Assembly: GCA_934539585.1 (NCBI GenBank)
Contig: CAKTCT010000003.1
Coordinates: 51,362 to 115,361 of the forward strand
DNA: 64,000 nucleotides
Direction of reading: 5' to 3'
Source: an uncultured Oscillospiraceae bacterium
GTDB taxonomy: Bacteria; Bacillota; Clostridia; Oscillospirales; Ruminococcaceae
This document shows, in pieces, positions 40,144 to 49,241 of the stretch. Both the position numbers and the translations under genes were made by a program. Each line of letters begins with the position of its first letter. Position 1 is the first letter of the stretch. Under the pieces are notes generated by a model. It did no database searches. It saw only the letters and a program-made list of their open reading frames with translations, and had not been told where the DNA came from.

Positions 40144-41904
40144 CTAAGAGGGCTTTTTCGGGACGTGGATGGTGACGGCTGTGTACTCGCCCTCCTCGCT
40201 CTGGACCAGGAGGCCGCTGGAGGGGCCGCACTGCATCCGCAGGCGGGCGTCGGTGTTCCGGAGGCCCACGCCGCCCTCCCGGGACTCGTCAAAGAGGGCG
40301 GCTACCTGGGCGGCGGTCATGCCGCAGCCGTTGTCCCGGACGGTGAGGCGGACCTCATCCTCCCAGGCTTCGCCGGTGATGCGGATTTCGCCCTGCTTAT
40401 CGGGGCGGGCCAGGATGCCGTGGAGGAGGGCATTTTCCACAATGGGCTGGAGGGTGACGGCGGGGAGGGGGGTATCCATCAGGGCTTCGGGGACGTTTAC
40501 CTCCAGGGCGATGCCGTCGCCGAAGCGCAGCTGCTGAATCTGCATATAGGCCCGGACGTGGTCCAGCTCGGCCCGGACGGTGCTCATCCGCTTGCCGCCG
40601 TTGAGGCTTTTGCGGTAAAACTGGGCCAGGGCGGTCATGGCGGCGGAAATTTTTTCGTTTTCGTTATGGTCGGCCAGGTAGCGGATCATGTCCAGGGTGT
40701 TGAACAGGAAGTGGGGGTTGATCTGGGTGTAGAGCATGGCCAGCTCGGTTTCGTTGAGCTGGCGGCCCTTGCGGACGTTCTCGGCGCTGAGGGAGCGCAC
40801 CGCGCCCACCAGGCCGTTGTAGCTGTCCATAAGGCGGTCGATGTCGTCGCCGCCGTCGGCGGGGACTGGGAGCAGGCGGCTGTGCTCGTAGCGGAAGGCC
40901 TTCATCCGGCCGCTGAGAACGTTGATCCGCCGGGTGATGAGATTGGCCATGAGGACGGCCAGGCCGAAGCTCACGGTGAGGACGGCCAGGGCGCAGAGGA
41001 CGAATATCTGCACCTGGGCCCGGCGCACGGCGCTGAGGTCGGTTTCGGGGAGGACCTGGACCAGGGTCCAGCTGCACTCCGGGATGGCCCGGGCCGAGAT
41101 GTAGCAGTGATCGCTGCGGGCGGCGCCGCCATTTTGGAGGGCGGCTGCGGCGGCTTCGGGGAGGGGCTGGGCCCGATCCGCATCGGAGGCCGCCACCATG
41201 ATTCCCGCCTCGTTGACCAGGTAGCAGTAGCTTTCCTCGGTGACGGCGCATTTCCGGAGGATATCCACCAGGGCGGACACCGGGGTGTCCGTGACCACGG
41301 CGCCGACGGTTTCAGCGAAGTTCCGGGGGTTGCTGATCAGGTGGGCCACCGACACCGAATCCGCCGACAGGTTCCACGCCGGGGGAATGTAGTAGCTGGA
41401 GGTGCCGGCGGCCTGCATGGCCCGGAACCATTCCGTATCCCGGAGACCGTCGTAGGACCAGAAGCTTTCTGACCGGGGGGAAACGTAGAGAAATTCATCG
41501 TTCATGTACAGGTGGACCGCCGTGACCGTGTCAGGGTAGGCTGAGCGGATGCGGCGGAGCATGTTTTCCAGGGTGTCCCGGTCCTCCAGCTGCTCCGTCA
41601 GGGAGTTGTCGGCGGGGGTTTTGGAGAAGATGTTCACCGTTTCCTCGCCGTAGGCGAAGGTGTAGTTGGCCCGGCGGAGGCTTTTCATGCGGAACTCGAT
41701 GGAATCGGCGGCCTGCTCCATGGCCTGTTGGGCGGAATAGAGGGTGCTGCGCTCCGAAAGGAGCGAGGCCCGGATGGAACTGATCAGGGCAAAGGGCACC
41801 AGACAGAGGGCGCTGAGGGCCAGATAGCTGATGAGGAGCTTGGAGCGGAGGGACAGCGCATGCAGCCGCATACGCAGGGTCCGCTGGCGAGGCGGGTGGG
41901 TCAT
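40144..41904 (-). CDS. YesM-type sensor histidine kinase
   Basis: Membrane sensor kinase of about 586 residues. TM1 (LLISYLALSALCLVPFALIS, about 22-42), an extracytoplasmic sensing domain of about 260 residues, TM2 (IFVLCALAVLTVSFGLAVLM, about 310), HAMP, and the His_kinase domain with the phospho-accepting His in YTQINPHFLFNTLDM (near 400). The ATPase domain has ENALLHG and RDNGCGM. ATG 41904 follows AAAGGAG; the longer frame upstream covers the divergent promoter. Pairs with the YesN-type regulator; probably senses a sugar or binding-protein complex. Confidence 0.92.
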   Translation of the reverse strand: MTHPPRQRTLRMRLHALSLRSKLLISYLALSALCLVPFALISSIRASLLSERSTLYSAQQAMEQAADSIEFRMKSLRRANYTFAYGEETVNIFSKTPADNSLTEQLEDRDTLENMLRRIRSAYPDTVTAVHLYMNDEFLYVSPRSESFWSYDGLRDTEWFRAMQAAGTSSYYIPPAWNLSADSVSVAHLISNPRNFAETVGAVVTDTPVSALVDILRKCAVTEESYCYLVNEAGIMVAASDADRAQPLPEAAAAALQNGGAARSDHCYISARAIPECSWTLVQVLPETDLSAVRRAQVQIFVLCALAVLTVSFGLAVLMANLITRRINVLSGRMKAFRYEHSRLLPVPADGGDDIDRLMDSYNGLVGAVRSLSAENVRKGRQLNETELAMLYTQINPHFLFNTLDMIRYLADHNENEKISAAMTALAQFYRKSLNGGKRMSTVRAELDHVRAYMQIQQLRFGDGIALEVNVPEALMDTPLPAVTLQPIVENALLHGILARPDKQGEIRITGEAWEDEVRLTVRDNGCGMTAAQVAALFDESREGGVGLRNTDARLRMQCGPSSGLLVQSEEGEYTAVTIHVPKKPS

Positions 41905-42052
41905 AGGCGGGGTCTCCTTTGGGAGGGAAGGGGCGTTCTTTTGTAGGTTTTCCTTATAAATATTATAGTGATTCCGCTGTTTTTCGTCAAGATGGAAAAG
42001 AGCGGAAACCGAGGGACTGGAAAATAGTGCACCAAATTCAAAGATTTTGGCC

Positions 42053-42081
42053 TTTACCCTTGGATAAAGTGATGGTATACT
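42053..42081 (+). promoter_or_regulatory. Promoter of the sugar ABC transporter operon
   Basis: TTTACC and TATACT with a 17-bp spacer, about 110 bp before the binding-protein gene. The weak -35 fits an activator-dependent promoter. Confidence 0.65.
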
Positions 42082-42195
42082 AAGGCTACAGTGACCGAAC
42101 CCATGCTGCTTTACGACGGGATTTTGTGCAAACGGCCGATTGCATTGATTTTCTGCCGGGAGCGGCACAACACTCAGAAGGGAAGGATTTTACTT

Positions 42196-43749
42196 ATGAA
42201 GCAGCCCATGAAAAAGTGGTTATCTGTCATCGCATTGATGCTGGCGGCGTCCACGGCGACGGCGTGTTCTTCCACGGGGACTTCCTCGGGGAGCGGCACG
42301 GCCAGCAAGCCGGAGTCTTCATCCTCTGCTCCCGCCGGTGAGACCACGGAGGAGCCTGTCACCCTGAAATACATCAACTACGGCGCGAAGCCCGAGACCG
42401 GCGACTGCGACCGGGTTTGGGAGAAGCTCAACGAGATGCTTCTGGAAAACCTCAACTGCACCATCAACGTGGAATATCTGGGCAGCGGCGACGAAGCCCA
42501 GATGAAGCTGAAATTCGCAGGCAACGAGGACTTCGATTTCTGCTACACCGCCAACTGGTGGGGCTTCTACGAGAACGCCCAGAGCAACGCCTTTATGGAG
42601 ATCACCGAGGACCTGATCAAGGAGAACATGCCCTACACCTACAATCAGCTCCCGGACATTGCCTGGAAGCAGTCCAGCGTGGGCGGCAAGATTTACATGA
42701 TCCCCCTGGCTTTCGCCGGCATCGCCAAGAACGTGGTGGGCTATCGGGGCGACCTCCTGGCCAAATACGGCATGGATGACCTGCAGACCCTGGACGATCT
42801 GACCGCCTACATGACCAAGGTCGCTGAAAATGAGCCGGACATGATGGCGGCTTCCCTGGAGGGTATGGTCAACCTGTATATGAACTATAAAAACGGCTGG
42901 AACACCGGCCTGGAGGCGGACTGGAACTATAAGCTCTCGGAAACCGAGAACCCTGAGATGTTCTTCACCGTCATGAAGGACGAATACATGGACTACGCCA
43001 AGACCATGCGGGAGTTCTACGAAAAGGGCTTCTGGACCTCGGATATGATCAACGACACCACGGCTGTCTGGGACCTGTTCTCCAACGGCACCACGGCGAC
43101 GCTGATCCACAACGCCGGCACCGTGGAAAGCAAGTGCCGTGAGATCACTGCGGAGCATCCGGAGTGGGACCTCAAGATGTTCAACCCCTATCAGGGCGCG
43201 GACGTGGTCCGGGCCGCTTTTAACACCGACGGCTGGACCCTGAACCGCACCACCAAGCACGCCGATAAGGTGCTGCAGGTCATCGATTTCATTTACAGCA
43301 CGGAGGACGCCCAGAAGCTGATGATCTACGGCTTCGAAGGCGACAGCTATGTGGTGGAGGACGGCTATGTGGTCCCCCTGGACGGCGTTTCCGCCGACAA
43401 GCAGCACAACCTGGGATGCAACTGGAACATGCCCAACTGGTACATCCAGAAGACCTTCGTGAAGCAGGTGCAGTACAAGGGCTACGACGAGATCTACGCC
43501 GACATGGAAGCCCACGTTGTGGAGAATCCCCTCCAGGCATTCGTTTTCGACAGCAGCAATGTGACCACCGAGCTGGCAACCATCTCCGCTGCGGTAAGCG
43601 CCAACACCGCGCTGAACTACGGCATGGTCGAGGACGTGGAAGGCGCTGTGGAGAAGTTCCGCGCCGACCTGAAGGATGCGGGCTACGACACCGTGAAGGC
43701 GGAATATGACCGCCAGATTGCGGAGTTCATGTCCACCTACAAGAAGTAA
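42196..43749 (+). CDS. Sugar ABC transporter substrate-binding lipoprotein (LplA-like)
   Basis: Extracellular solute-binding protein of family 1 type, about 517 residues, anchored by a lipid at the cysteine of ATACSS after a hydrophobic signal (WLSVIALMLAASTA). A Ser/Thr/Gly-rich linker follows. The mature part starts with TLKYINYGAKPETGDCDRVW and is long, as in LplA-type oligosaccharide-binding proteins. The start ATG follows AAGGA; an upstream in-frame ATG lies before any binding site. First gene of the operon; a hairpin with a T-rich tail follows it, which would give more binding protein than permease. Confidence 0.9.
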   Translation: MKQPMKKWLSVIALMLAASTATACSSTGTSSGSGTASKPESSSSAPAGETTEEPVTLKYINYGAKPETGDCDRVWEKLNEMLLENLNCTINVEYLGSGDEAQMKLKFAGNEDFDFCYTANWWGFYENAQSNAFMEITEDLIKENMPYTYNQLPDIAWKQSSVGGKIYMIPLAFAGIAKNVVGYRGDLLAKYGMDDLQTLDDLTAYMTKVAENEPDMMAASLEGMVNLYMNYKNGWNTGLEADWNYKLSETENPEMFFTVMKDEYMDYAKTMREFYEKGFWTSDMINDTTAVWDLFSNGTTATLIHNAGTVESKCREITAEHPEWDLKMFNPYQGADVVRAAFNTDGWTLNRTTKHADKVLQVIDFIYSTEDAQKLMIYGFEGDSYVVEDGYVVPLDGVSADKQHNLGCNWNMPNWYIQKTFVKQVQYKGYDEIYADMEAHVVENPLQAFVFDSSNVTTELATISAAVSANTALNYGMVEDVEGAVEKFRADLKDAGYDTVKAEYDRQIAEFMSTYKK

Positions 43750-43763
43750 TCCGCAAAATCTCC

Positions 43764-43806
43764 GGGCGGGGACAACCTGGGCGTTGCTTCCCGCCCGTCT
43801 CTTTTG
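43764..43806 (+). terminator. Attenuating hairpin between binding-protein and permease genes
   Basis: Stem GGGCGGG / CCCGCCC with a 19-nt loop, followed by GTCTCTTTT. A partial terminator here would reduce permease expression relative to the binding protein. Confidence 0.55.
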
Positions 43807-43835
43807 ACACTCTTTGGAAGAAAGGGGCGATCCGC

Positions 43836-44801
43836 TTGGCATCTTCTGCCGTTTCCGTGGGCGCCGGTCAAAAAAGGCGCAGCCGGACATCCACGTTTCT
43901 CCGGCACGTGGTGGAATACCGCTATCTGCTGATGATGCTGGCTCCGGCCGTTGTGTTCTTTATCGTTTTCTGTTACATTCCCATGTTCGGCGCGGTGATC
44001 GCCTTCAAAAAATACGATTATGCGCTGGGAATTTTGAAAAGTCCCTGGGCGGGGCTCTCCAACTTTCAGTTTCTGTTCCGCTCCGGGAAGCTCCTAAAGC
44101 TGGCGTTCAATACCATCGGCTACAACATCGCCTTCATCGTGGTGGGGATGGTCAGCTCGGTGGCCCTTTCCATCATCCTGTCGGAGATGACCGGGAAGAC
44201 TTATAAAAAGATCTGCCAGACCTTTATGTTCCTGCCGTACTTCATTTCCTGGGTCTGCGTGGGGGCCATCGCCTTCAACCTGCTGAACACCCGCTACGGC
44301 TTCATCAACAGCACCATCACGGCTCTGGGCGGGCAGAAGATCGACTTCTACACCAGCCCGGGAAAGTGGCCGGCGATCCTCATTATCTTCAACACCTGGA
44401 AGGGCGTGGGGTACAATACCGTGGTGTATCTGGCGGCCATTGCGGGCATCGATGCGGAAATCTACGAGGCCGCCGAGATCGATGGCGCGTCGGTGATGCA
44501 GCGCATCTTCCGCATCACCATCCCCAGCCTGATCCCCACCATGGTCACGCTGCTGCTGCTCAGCGTAGGCGGCATTTTCTACGGCAACTTTGACATGTTC
44601 TGGAATCTGATCGGCAGCAACAGCCTGCTCTACGACACCACCGACGTTATCGACACCTACGTCTACCGCTGCCTGATGGACGGCACAAACTTCGGCATGA
44701 CCGGCGCGGCCGGGCTGCTGCAATCGGCCATTGGGCTGGTGGTGGTCCTTGCGGTCAACGCCGTCGTCAAAAGAATCAACAGCGAAAGCGCGCTGTTCTG
44801 A
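43836..44801 (+). CDS. Sugar ABC transporter permease (LplB type)
   Basis: Membrane permease of about 321 residues with six membrane segments (first IFFIVFCYIP-like segment near 45). The EAA loop is EIYEAAEIDGASVMQRIF (near 208), which contacts the shared ATPase. A basic N-terminal tail precedes TM1 (GQKRRSRTS). The start is TTG 43836 with AAAGGGGCG upstream. Works with the permease encoded 15 bp downstream. No ATPase gene is in the operon, as usual for this class, so an MsmK-like ATPase elsewhere is required. Confidence 0.92.
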   Translation: MASSAVSVGAGQKRRSRTSTFLRHVVEYRYLLMMLAPAVVFFIVFCYIPMFGAVIAFKKYDYALGILKSPWAGLSNFQFLFRSGKLLKLAFNTIGYNIAFIVVGMVSSVALSIILSEMTGKTYKKICQTFMFLPYFISWVCVGAIAFNLLNTRYGFINSTITALGGQKIDFYTSPGKWPAILIIFNTWKGVGYNTVVYLAAIAGIDAEIYEAAEIDGASVMQRIFRITIPSLIPTMVTLLLLSVGGIFYGNFDMFWNLIGSNSLLYDTTDVIDTYVYRCLMDGTNFGMTGAAGLLQSAIGLVVVLAVNAVVKRINSESALF

Positions 44802-44816
44802 TGGGGAGGGAAAGCA

Positions 44817-45707
44817 ATGGCAACCAAAATGGAAATACGCGAACGCCGCACCCTCAATGTGATCGGCGGGCTTGTCGTGGGAATTGTGGCGCTGCTGTGT
44901 CTGCTGCCCTTTGTGCTGGTGATCTCGGGGTCGTTCAGCTCTCAGGCGTCCATTGTGAAGTACGGGTTCAGCCTGTTTCCCCGGGAGTTTTCCCTGGATG
45001 CCTATAAGCTGGTGTTCACCGTGCCGGAGCGGATTTTGCTGGCCTACCGCAACACCATCTTGTACACCATTGCGGGCACGGCTCTGGGGCTGTTTCTGAC
45101 GGCGATGACGGGCTATGCCTTGAACCGCAAGGATTTCGCGTGGCGCAACGGGTTCTCCTTCTTCTTTTATTTCACCACGCTGTTTTCCGGCGGACTGGTG
45201 CCCAGCTATCTTCTGATGATGGCGCTGCACATGAAGAATAATCCGTTGGCCATCGTCCTGCCGGGGCTGCTTTCGGTGTTCAACATCCTCATCATGCGAA
45301 ACTTTATGAACACGATCCCCGACGCCATCAGCGAGTCGGCCAAGGTGGACGGAGCCAACGATTTTGTGATCTTCGTCAAGCTGATCCTGCCGCTTTTAAA
45401 GCCGGCGCTGGCCACCATCGGGCTGTTTCTGGCGCTGAGCTACTGGAACTCGTGGTATGGCTGCATGCTGTACATCAGCGACTATCGTCTGTACACCCTG
45501 CAGTACTACCTCTACAACACTCTGAACAAGGCGGAGGAGATCCGGCGGCTGATTTCCCTGGGCGTGGACACGGGGACGGAGTCGCCTCCCAGCGAGACCA
45601 TGAAGTTCGCGCTGACCTGCGTGGCCACGGGACCGATCATTCTGCTGTATCCCTTTGTGCAGAAGTATTTTGTGAAGGGGATCACGATCGGGGCGGTGAA
45701 GGGGTAA
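44817..45707 (+). CDS. Carbohydrate ABC transporter permease (YtcP type)
   Basis: Second permease of the importer, 296 residues, about six membrane segments. EAA-like loop AISESAKVDGANDFVIFVK (near 175). The C-terminus ends FVKGITIGAVKG, the typical last residues of YtcP/LplC-type permeases. GGGAGG precedes the ATG. It ends the operon; R1 copy 3 begins about 40 bp further on and may take the place of a standard terminator. Confidence 0.92.
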   Translation: MATKMEIRERRTLNVIGGLVVGIVALLCLLPFVLVISGSFSSQASIVKYGFSLFPREFSLDAYKLVFTVPERILLAYRNTILYTIAGTALGLFLTAMTGYALNRKDFAWRNGFSFFFYFTTLFSGGLVPSYLLMMALHMKNNPLAIVLPGLLSVFNILIMRNFMNTIPDAISESAKVDGANDFVIFVKLILPLLKPALATIGLFLALSYWNSWYGCMLYISDYRLYTLQYYLYNTLNKAEEIRRLISLGVDTGTESPPSETMKFALTCVATGPIILLYPFVQKYFVKGITIGAVKG

Positions 45708-45744
45708 AATAGTACCAGGTCAGGCCGCCTGCCCCATCCGCACC

Positions 45745-46332
45745 GCTCACGTCAAGCCGACACGTATTTCCGAAGTCTTATACAGGAATCGAAGCGGCAA
45801 AAAGTGCTGCACGGTTGCCTACTGTTAGAGCACCAATTGTGTCGGCGGGAAGTGTCGCGTGCGGTTATGTTTCTCCAGCGCCTGCCGCCATTGGGGTTTT
45901 TAGGGGCGGGAGCCCCTAAACGGTTTTTCTCCCCAATCTTTTTTCCGTAAAAAAGATTGGGTGCCCTGGTAGGACAGAACAACTCTGTACAAACGTAAGT
46001 AGCCGCATAGGCTGGTAGGAACTGCCAAATTCGAATCGGATTCGGCAGTGCTATCGGCCTATGCGGCTACTTACGTTTTTTATTATCGATAGGTGGTTCA
46101 TTGCACCCCTTCTTTTCCCGCGTGGGAAAAGAAGGGGGAGAAAAGGACGCTCGGGTGGCTCCCGCCCCCCCGAGACCCCCTAAAGTCGCGCCTGGGGCTT
46201 CGGAGAACCCCAATACTACCCCGCGGTGGACACGGCCGCCGCAATTGGTGGGGGGACAGTAGGCATCCAGCTGCCACTTTCGAACGTTTCGTTCCTCACG
46301 ATAGGCTTTGGGGGTAGGTGGCGGCCTGACGT
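45745..46332 (-). repeat. R1 structured intergenic repeat, copy 3 (inverted)
   Basis: Inverted relative to copies 1 and 2. Here the long stem has perfect 20-bp arms starting ACGTAAGTAGCCGCATAGGC. The first palindrome reads CCCCTTCTTTT / AAAAGAAGGGG where copies 1 and 2 have CCCATTCTTTT / AAAAGAATGGG, so both sides of the stem have changed together. An extra end motif, GTCAGGCCGCCTGCCCC, lies just outside at 45719. It sits between convergent permease and aminopeptidase genes. No gene is seen in 45708-46381. Confidence 0.9.
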
Positions 46333-46381
46333 TGGTGCCGATTGGGCACGATGGGGGCTGCGCCCCGGGATTTTGGCGTTT

Positions 46382-47614
46382 TTAAAACGCCCAGTTGCCG
46401 TCGCGGAAGATGGGGTGCTCCTGGCCGTCCTTAGTGATGCCGGTGATGGAAAGGTCGGGGGTGCCCAGCATGAAGTCTACGTGGTTGGCGGAGCTGTTGA
46501 GCCCCCGGGCGGACTGCTCCTCCTCGGACTGGTCAAGGCCGCCTTTCAGGCACTCGGCAAAGCCGTTGCCGATGGCGAAGTGGCAGGCGGCGTTTTCGTC
46601 GAAAAGGGTGTTGTAGAAAAGGATGCCCATCTCGGAAATGGGGGACTTTTTGGGGATCAGGGCCACCTCGCCCAGGTGGCGGCTCCCTTCGTCGGTCTCG
46701 ATCAGGGTTTTCAGGGTCTCATAGCCGGTTTCGGCGGAAAAGTCGGTAACGCGGCCGTCCTTGAAGGTCAGGGAGAAGTGGTCAATCAGGGTGCCGTTGC
46801 AGTTCAGGGGAAGGGCGCTGCAGACGGTGCCGTCGGCCCGGTCTTTGTCCGGGGAGCAGAAAATTTCCTCCGTGGGCATGTTGGGGAAGTAGTAGACGCC
46901 GTCCCGGGTCTCGGCTCCGCCACCGGCCCAGCAGTGGTCCTTGGGCATGCCGATGGTGATGTCGGTGCCGATGGAGTTTTTATAATGGAGGCGGTCGAAC
47001 TGCATCCCGTTCAGGTAGTCGATCCGGCGCTGGAAGCTGTGGTGATGGGCGTCCCAGGCAGCGGCGGGGTCGGGGACGTCCACCCGGGCGGCCTTGAAAA
47101 TGGCTTCCCAGAGCTTTTCCACCGTTTCCTCCTCCGGGCAGCCGGGGAAGACCTTCTTCGCCCATTTCGGGGCGGAGGCGGCAACGATGCACCAGGTGTT
47201 GCGGCCCAGGTCCATGCCGTCATAGTACTCCCGGCAGGCGGCGTAAGCGGCTTTTCCCCAGGCGGCGGGCTTTTTGGAGTCGATGCCGGTGAAAGCGCCG
47301 GGGTTGGAGGAATCGATGGAGAGGAAGCCCGCGCCCTCTCTGGCGTAGCCGTTGTTGTAGGCGGCGAACCAGTCGGGGATGTTCTCAAACTGGCTCATGG
47401 GGGCGTAGTCGTAGCGCAGGCGGGAGATGGTCTCGTCGTTCCAGCGGACGCAGACCTCCTTGGCCCCGGCTTTATAGGCGCTTTCGGCGACCAGGCGCAC
47501 CAGCTCCGCGCTTTCCAGGGAGGCGGCGATGCAGAGAATCTGGTCCTTCTGGAGGTTGATGCCGGAGCGGACGATGAGGTCGGCGTACTTTTTTAACATT
47601 GCGTTCAAATCCAT
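46382..47614 (-). CDS. Aminopeptidase, M29 family
   Basis: Metal-dependent cytoplasmic aminopeptidase (thermophilic aminopeptidase/AmpS type), 410 residues, normal length. Visible family features: NLQKDQILCIAASLESAELV at the N-terminus, KNSIGTDITIGMP near 247, FPNMPTEEIFCSPD near 275 and TLFDENAACHFAIGNGF near 345, which hold metal-binding Glu/His/Asp residues. The start follows AAAGGAG; an in-frame Met 28 codons upstream lies inside the previous gene. Third gene of a minus-strand unit with a thioesterase and a sialidase-like protein. Confidence 0.92.
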   Translation of the reverse strand: MDLNAMLKKYADLIVRSGINLQKDQILCIAASLESAELVRLVAESAYKAGAKEVCVRWNDETISRLRYDYAPMSQFENIPDWFAAYNNGYAREGAGFLSIDSSNPGAFTGIDSKKPAAWGKAAYAACREYYDGMDLGRNTWCIVAASAPKWAKKVFPGCPEEETVEKLWEAIFKAARVDVPDPAAAWDAHHHSFQRRIDYLNGMQFDRLHYKNSIGTDITIGMPKDHCWAGGGAETRDGVYYFPNMPTEEIFCSPDKDRADGTVCSALPLNCNGTLIDHFSLTFKDGRVTDFSAETGYETLKTLIETDEGSRHLGEVALIPKKSPISEMGILFYNTLFDENAACHFAIGNGFAECLKGGLDQSEEEQSARGLNSSANHVDFMLGTPDLSITGITKDGQEHPIFRDGNWAF

Positions 47615-47642
47615 GGGGAAAACTCCTTTCGGTTTTGGGTGG

Positions 47643-48674
47643 TCAAAGATTTTCCAGGGGGATGCTGAACAGGGCGGCGTGGCGGACCACGGTTTCATCG
47701 GAGGCGGTGCAGGAGATGTGGAGCATCCCGCCGTCGATGCAGGCGCAGGGGTAGTGCCAGCATGGGCCTGCGTCCAGCTCCGGGTCGGGGCCGTCGGCCA
47801 GGATCAGGGCATGGTCAAAGGGGGCGTCGCCGCCGGGGTTCAGGGCCAGGACCAGCCGGGAGCGGTCCTTTTTGGCCGTCTGCTCGTTGTAGATCAGGTA
47901 CTGGCGGCCGTCGGGGAGGGAGCCGCCGTACATCTTCGCCGGGGCGATGGGCATCCGGGCGTCGGCGGCGCTGGTCCAGGTTTGGCCGCCGTCGGTGCTG
48001 TGGAACGCCTGGGCGGGGCCTGCGTCGTTGCGGACGATGGCGTCGATGCGGTCCCCGGCGGCCAGAACGGCGGTTTCCGGGAATCCCAGGGGGTAGGAGC
48101 CGTGGAGCCACGGGCCCGGCAAGGGGGCGGGCTCCCAGAGGGCGGGGGACTGCTTCGGGGAGCGGACCACCACCGGAATCCGGGGCATCTCCCCGGGGGC
48201 TGCCGCCATCCGGCCCCCGGCGATCCACTGGCCGCCGGTCTCCTGGGGCAGGGTGTTGATGAGCAGCGGCGTTCCGCACTCCCGGCGGACGGTCCATTGG
48301 CCCTGGCAGTACTCCGCGCAGACGTACCCGGTAGGGCGGTCGTGGGAGGACATCCGGGTCACGTAGGCCCAGATTCTGCCGGTATCCTCGGTGAACGTCA
48401 CCGGGACCATGTGGCAGTCGGGGCGGGGGTCCTCGCAGATGATCTCTGGGGCGAACCAGGTCCGGCCGGAATCCGCCGACCAGCGGCCGCGGATGATGGT
48501 CCGGCCCACGATCTCGTTTTCCGAGCAGTTGTACCAGGCCATGAGCAGGCGGCCGCCCAGGGGGGCGATCATGGTGTCGTGGAGGAAGGGGAACTCCGGG
48601 CCGCTCCGGTGGACGATCCGGGCCCGGAGTCCTCGGACGCGCTGGCTTGCCGGGGGTGCGGAAAAGATGGCCAT
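47643..48674 (-). CDS. Sialidase-like (BNR/Asp-box) glycosidase family protein
   Basis: A 343-residue protein with a six-bladed propeller-type fold. Two Asp boxes are visible: SADSGRTW (near 68) and STDGGQTW (near 227). The N-terminal RIVHRSGPEFPFLHDTMIAP and GGRLLMAWYN fit the sialidase superfamily. It has no signal peptide, so it is intracellular and unlikely to be a mucin sialidase. The full arginine triad is not obvious, so exo-alpha-sialidase activity is uncertain; it may cleave another sugar or bind one. AGGAGCGAGCC precedes the ATG. It lies between the thioesterase and aminopeptidase genes. Confidence 0.75.
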   Translation of the reverse strand: MAIFSAPPASQRVRGLRARIVHRSGPEFPFLHDTMIAPLGGRLLMAWYNCSENEIVGRTIIRGRWSADSGRTWFAPEIICEDPRPDCHMVPVTFTEDTGRIWAYVTRMSSHDRPTGYVCAEYCQGQWTVRRECGTPLLINTLPQETGGQWIAGGRMAAAPGEMPRIPVVVRSPKQSPALWEPAPLPGPWLHGSYPLGFPETAVLAAGDRIDAIVRNDAGPAQAFHSTDGGQTWTSAADARMPIAPAKMYGGSLPDGRQYLIYNEQTAKKDRSRLVLALNPGGDAPFDHALILADGPDPELDAGPCWHYPCACIDGGMLHISCTASDETVVRHAALFSIPLENL

Positions 48675-48725
48675 GAGGCTCGCTCCTTTTCACATTGTTT
48701 CGGGGAACGCGGGGAAAACGCGGCG

Positions 48726-49154
48726 CTATCTGCGGGAGGCCGTCAGCTCCGCCTCCATTTTTGCATAAAGGGCGGGGAAGCGCTTTTTCAGGTTCACCGG
48801 GCGGAAGGTTTGGGCGTCCACCCAGGCGTGGAGGGTGGAGCCGGTGTTCAGGGGCGCGTCCTCGCCCTCCCGGAAGACCCGGTAGGAAAATTCCACCCGG
48901 GCGGGGGTCAGGGCGGAAAGGGTACATTCCACCAGGAGGCGGTCCTCATAATAGGCGGCGCGGCGGTACTGGGAGGTCAGGGAGACCAGAGGGGTCATGA
49001 CCCCCATTTCCTCCAGCTGGGAGTAGGTGAGGCCCAGGGTCCTGACATAATCGGTCCGGGCCACCTCGTACCAGACGGGGTAGACGGCGTGGTGGATGAC
49101 GCCCATACGGTCGGTTTCGGCGTAGCGGGCGGTGATGGGGCTTAAACTGCTCAT
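48726..49154 (-). CDS. Acyl-CoA thioesterase, YbgC/4HBT type
   Basis: Hotdog-fold thioesterase of 142 residues. The signature RYAETDRMGVIHHAVYPVWY near residue 10 contains the catalytic Asp and following His of the 4-hydroxybenzoyl-CoA thioesterase group. The start follows GGAGGG at 5 nt. First gene of the unit with the sialidase-like and aminopeptidase genes (51-bp gap), with its own promoter. The actual acyl-CoA substrate is unknown. Confidence 0.9.
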   Translation of the reverse strand: MSSLSPITARYAETDRMGVIHHAVYPVWYEVARTDYVRTLGLTYSQLEEMGVMTPLVSLTSQYRRAAYYEDRLLVECTLSALTPARVEFSYRVFREGEDAPLNTGSTLHAWVDAQTFRPVNLKKRFPALYAKMEAELTASRR

Positions 49155-49173
49155 GGAATCCCTCCTGTTCCCT

Positions 49174-49202
49174 ATTGTACCACGGCGGCCCTCAAAAGGC
49201 AA
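49174..49202 (-). promoter_or_regulatory. Promoter of the thioesterase unit
   Basis: TTGCCT and TACAAT on the minus strand, 17-bp spacer, 20 bp before the start codon. Confidence 0.7.
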
Positions 49203-49235
49203 ACAAAATCCGCCGGGTCCGGAGACGCGGCGGAT
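49203..49235 (-). terminator. Intrinsic terminator of galKT
   Basis: Arms ATCCGCCG and CGGCGGAT followed by TTTGTTTG on the minus strand, just after the galT stop codon. Confidence 0.75.
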
Positions 49236-49241
49236 CTGGGA

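Noticed and set aside
38392..41472. Plus-strand open frame of about 1026 codons across the two-component genes
   Set aside because: Antisense of the YesN and YesM genes, which have full domain sets and good starts. No family was recognised in the plus frame.
46030..46060. tRNA T-arm-like stretch (TTCGAATCGGATT) in R1
   Set aside because: It is the loop and inner stem of the long R1 hairpin. No acceptor stem, anticodon arm or CCA end fits around it.
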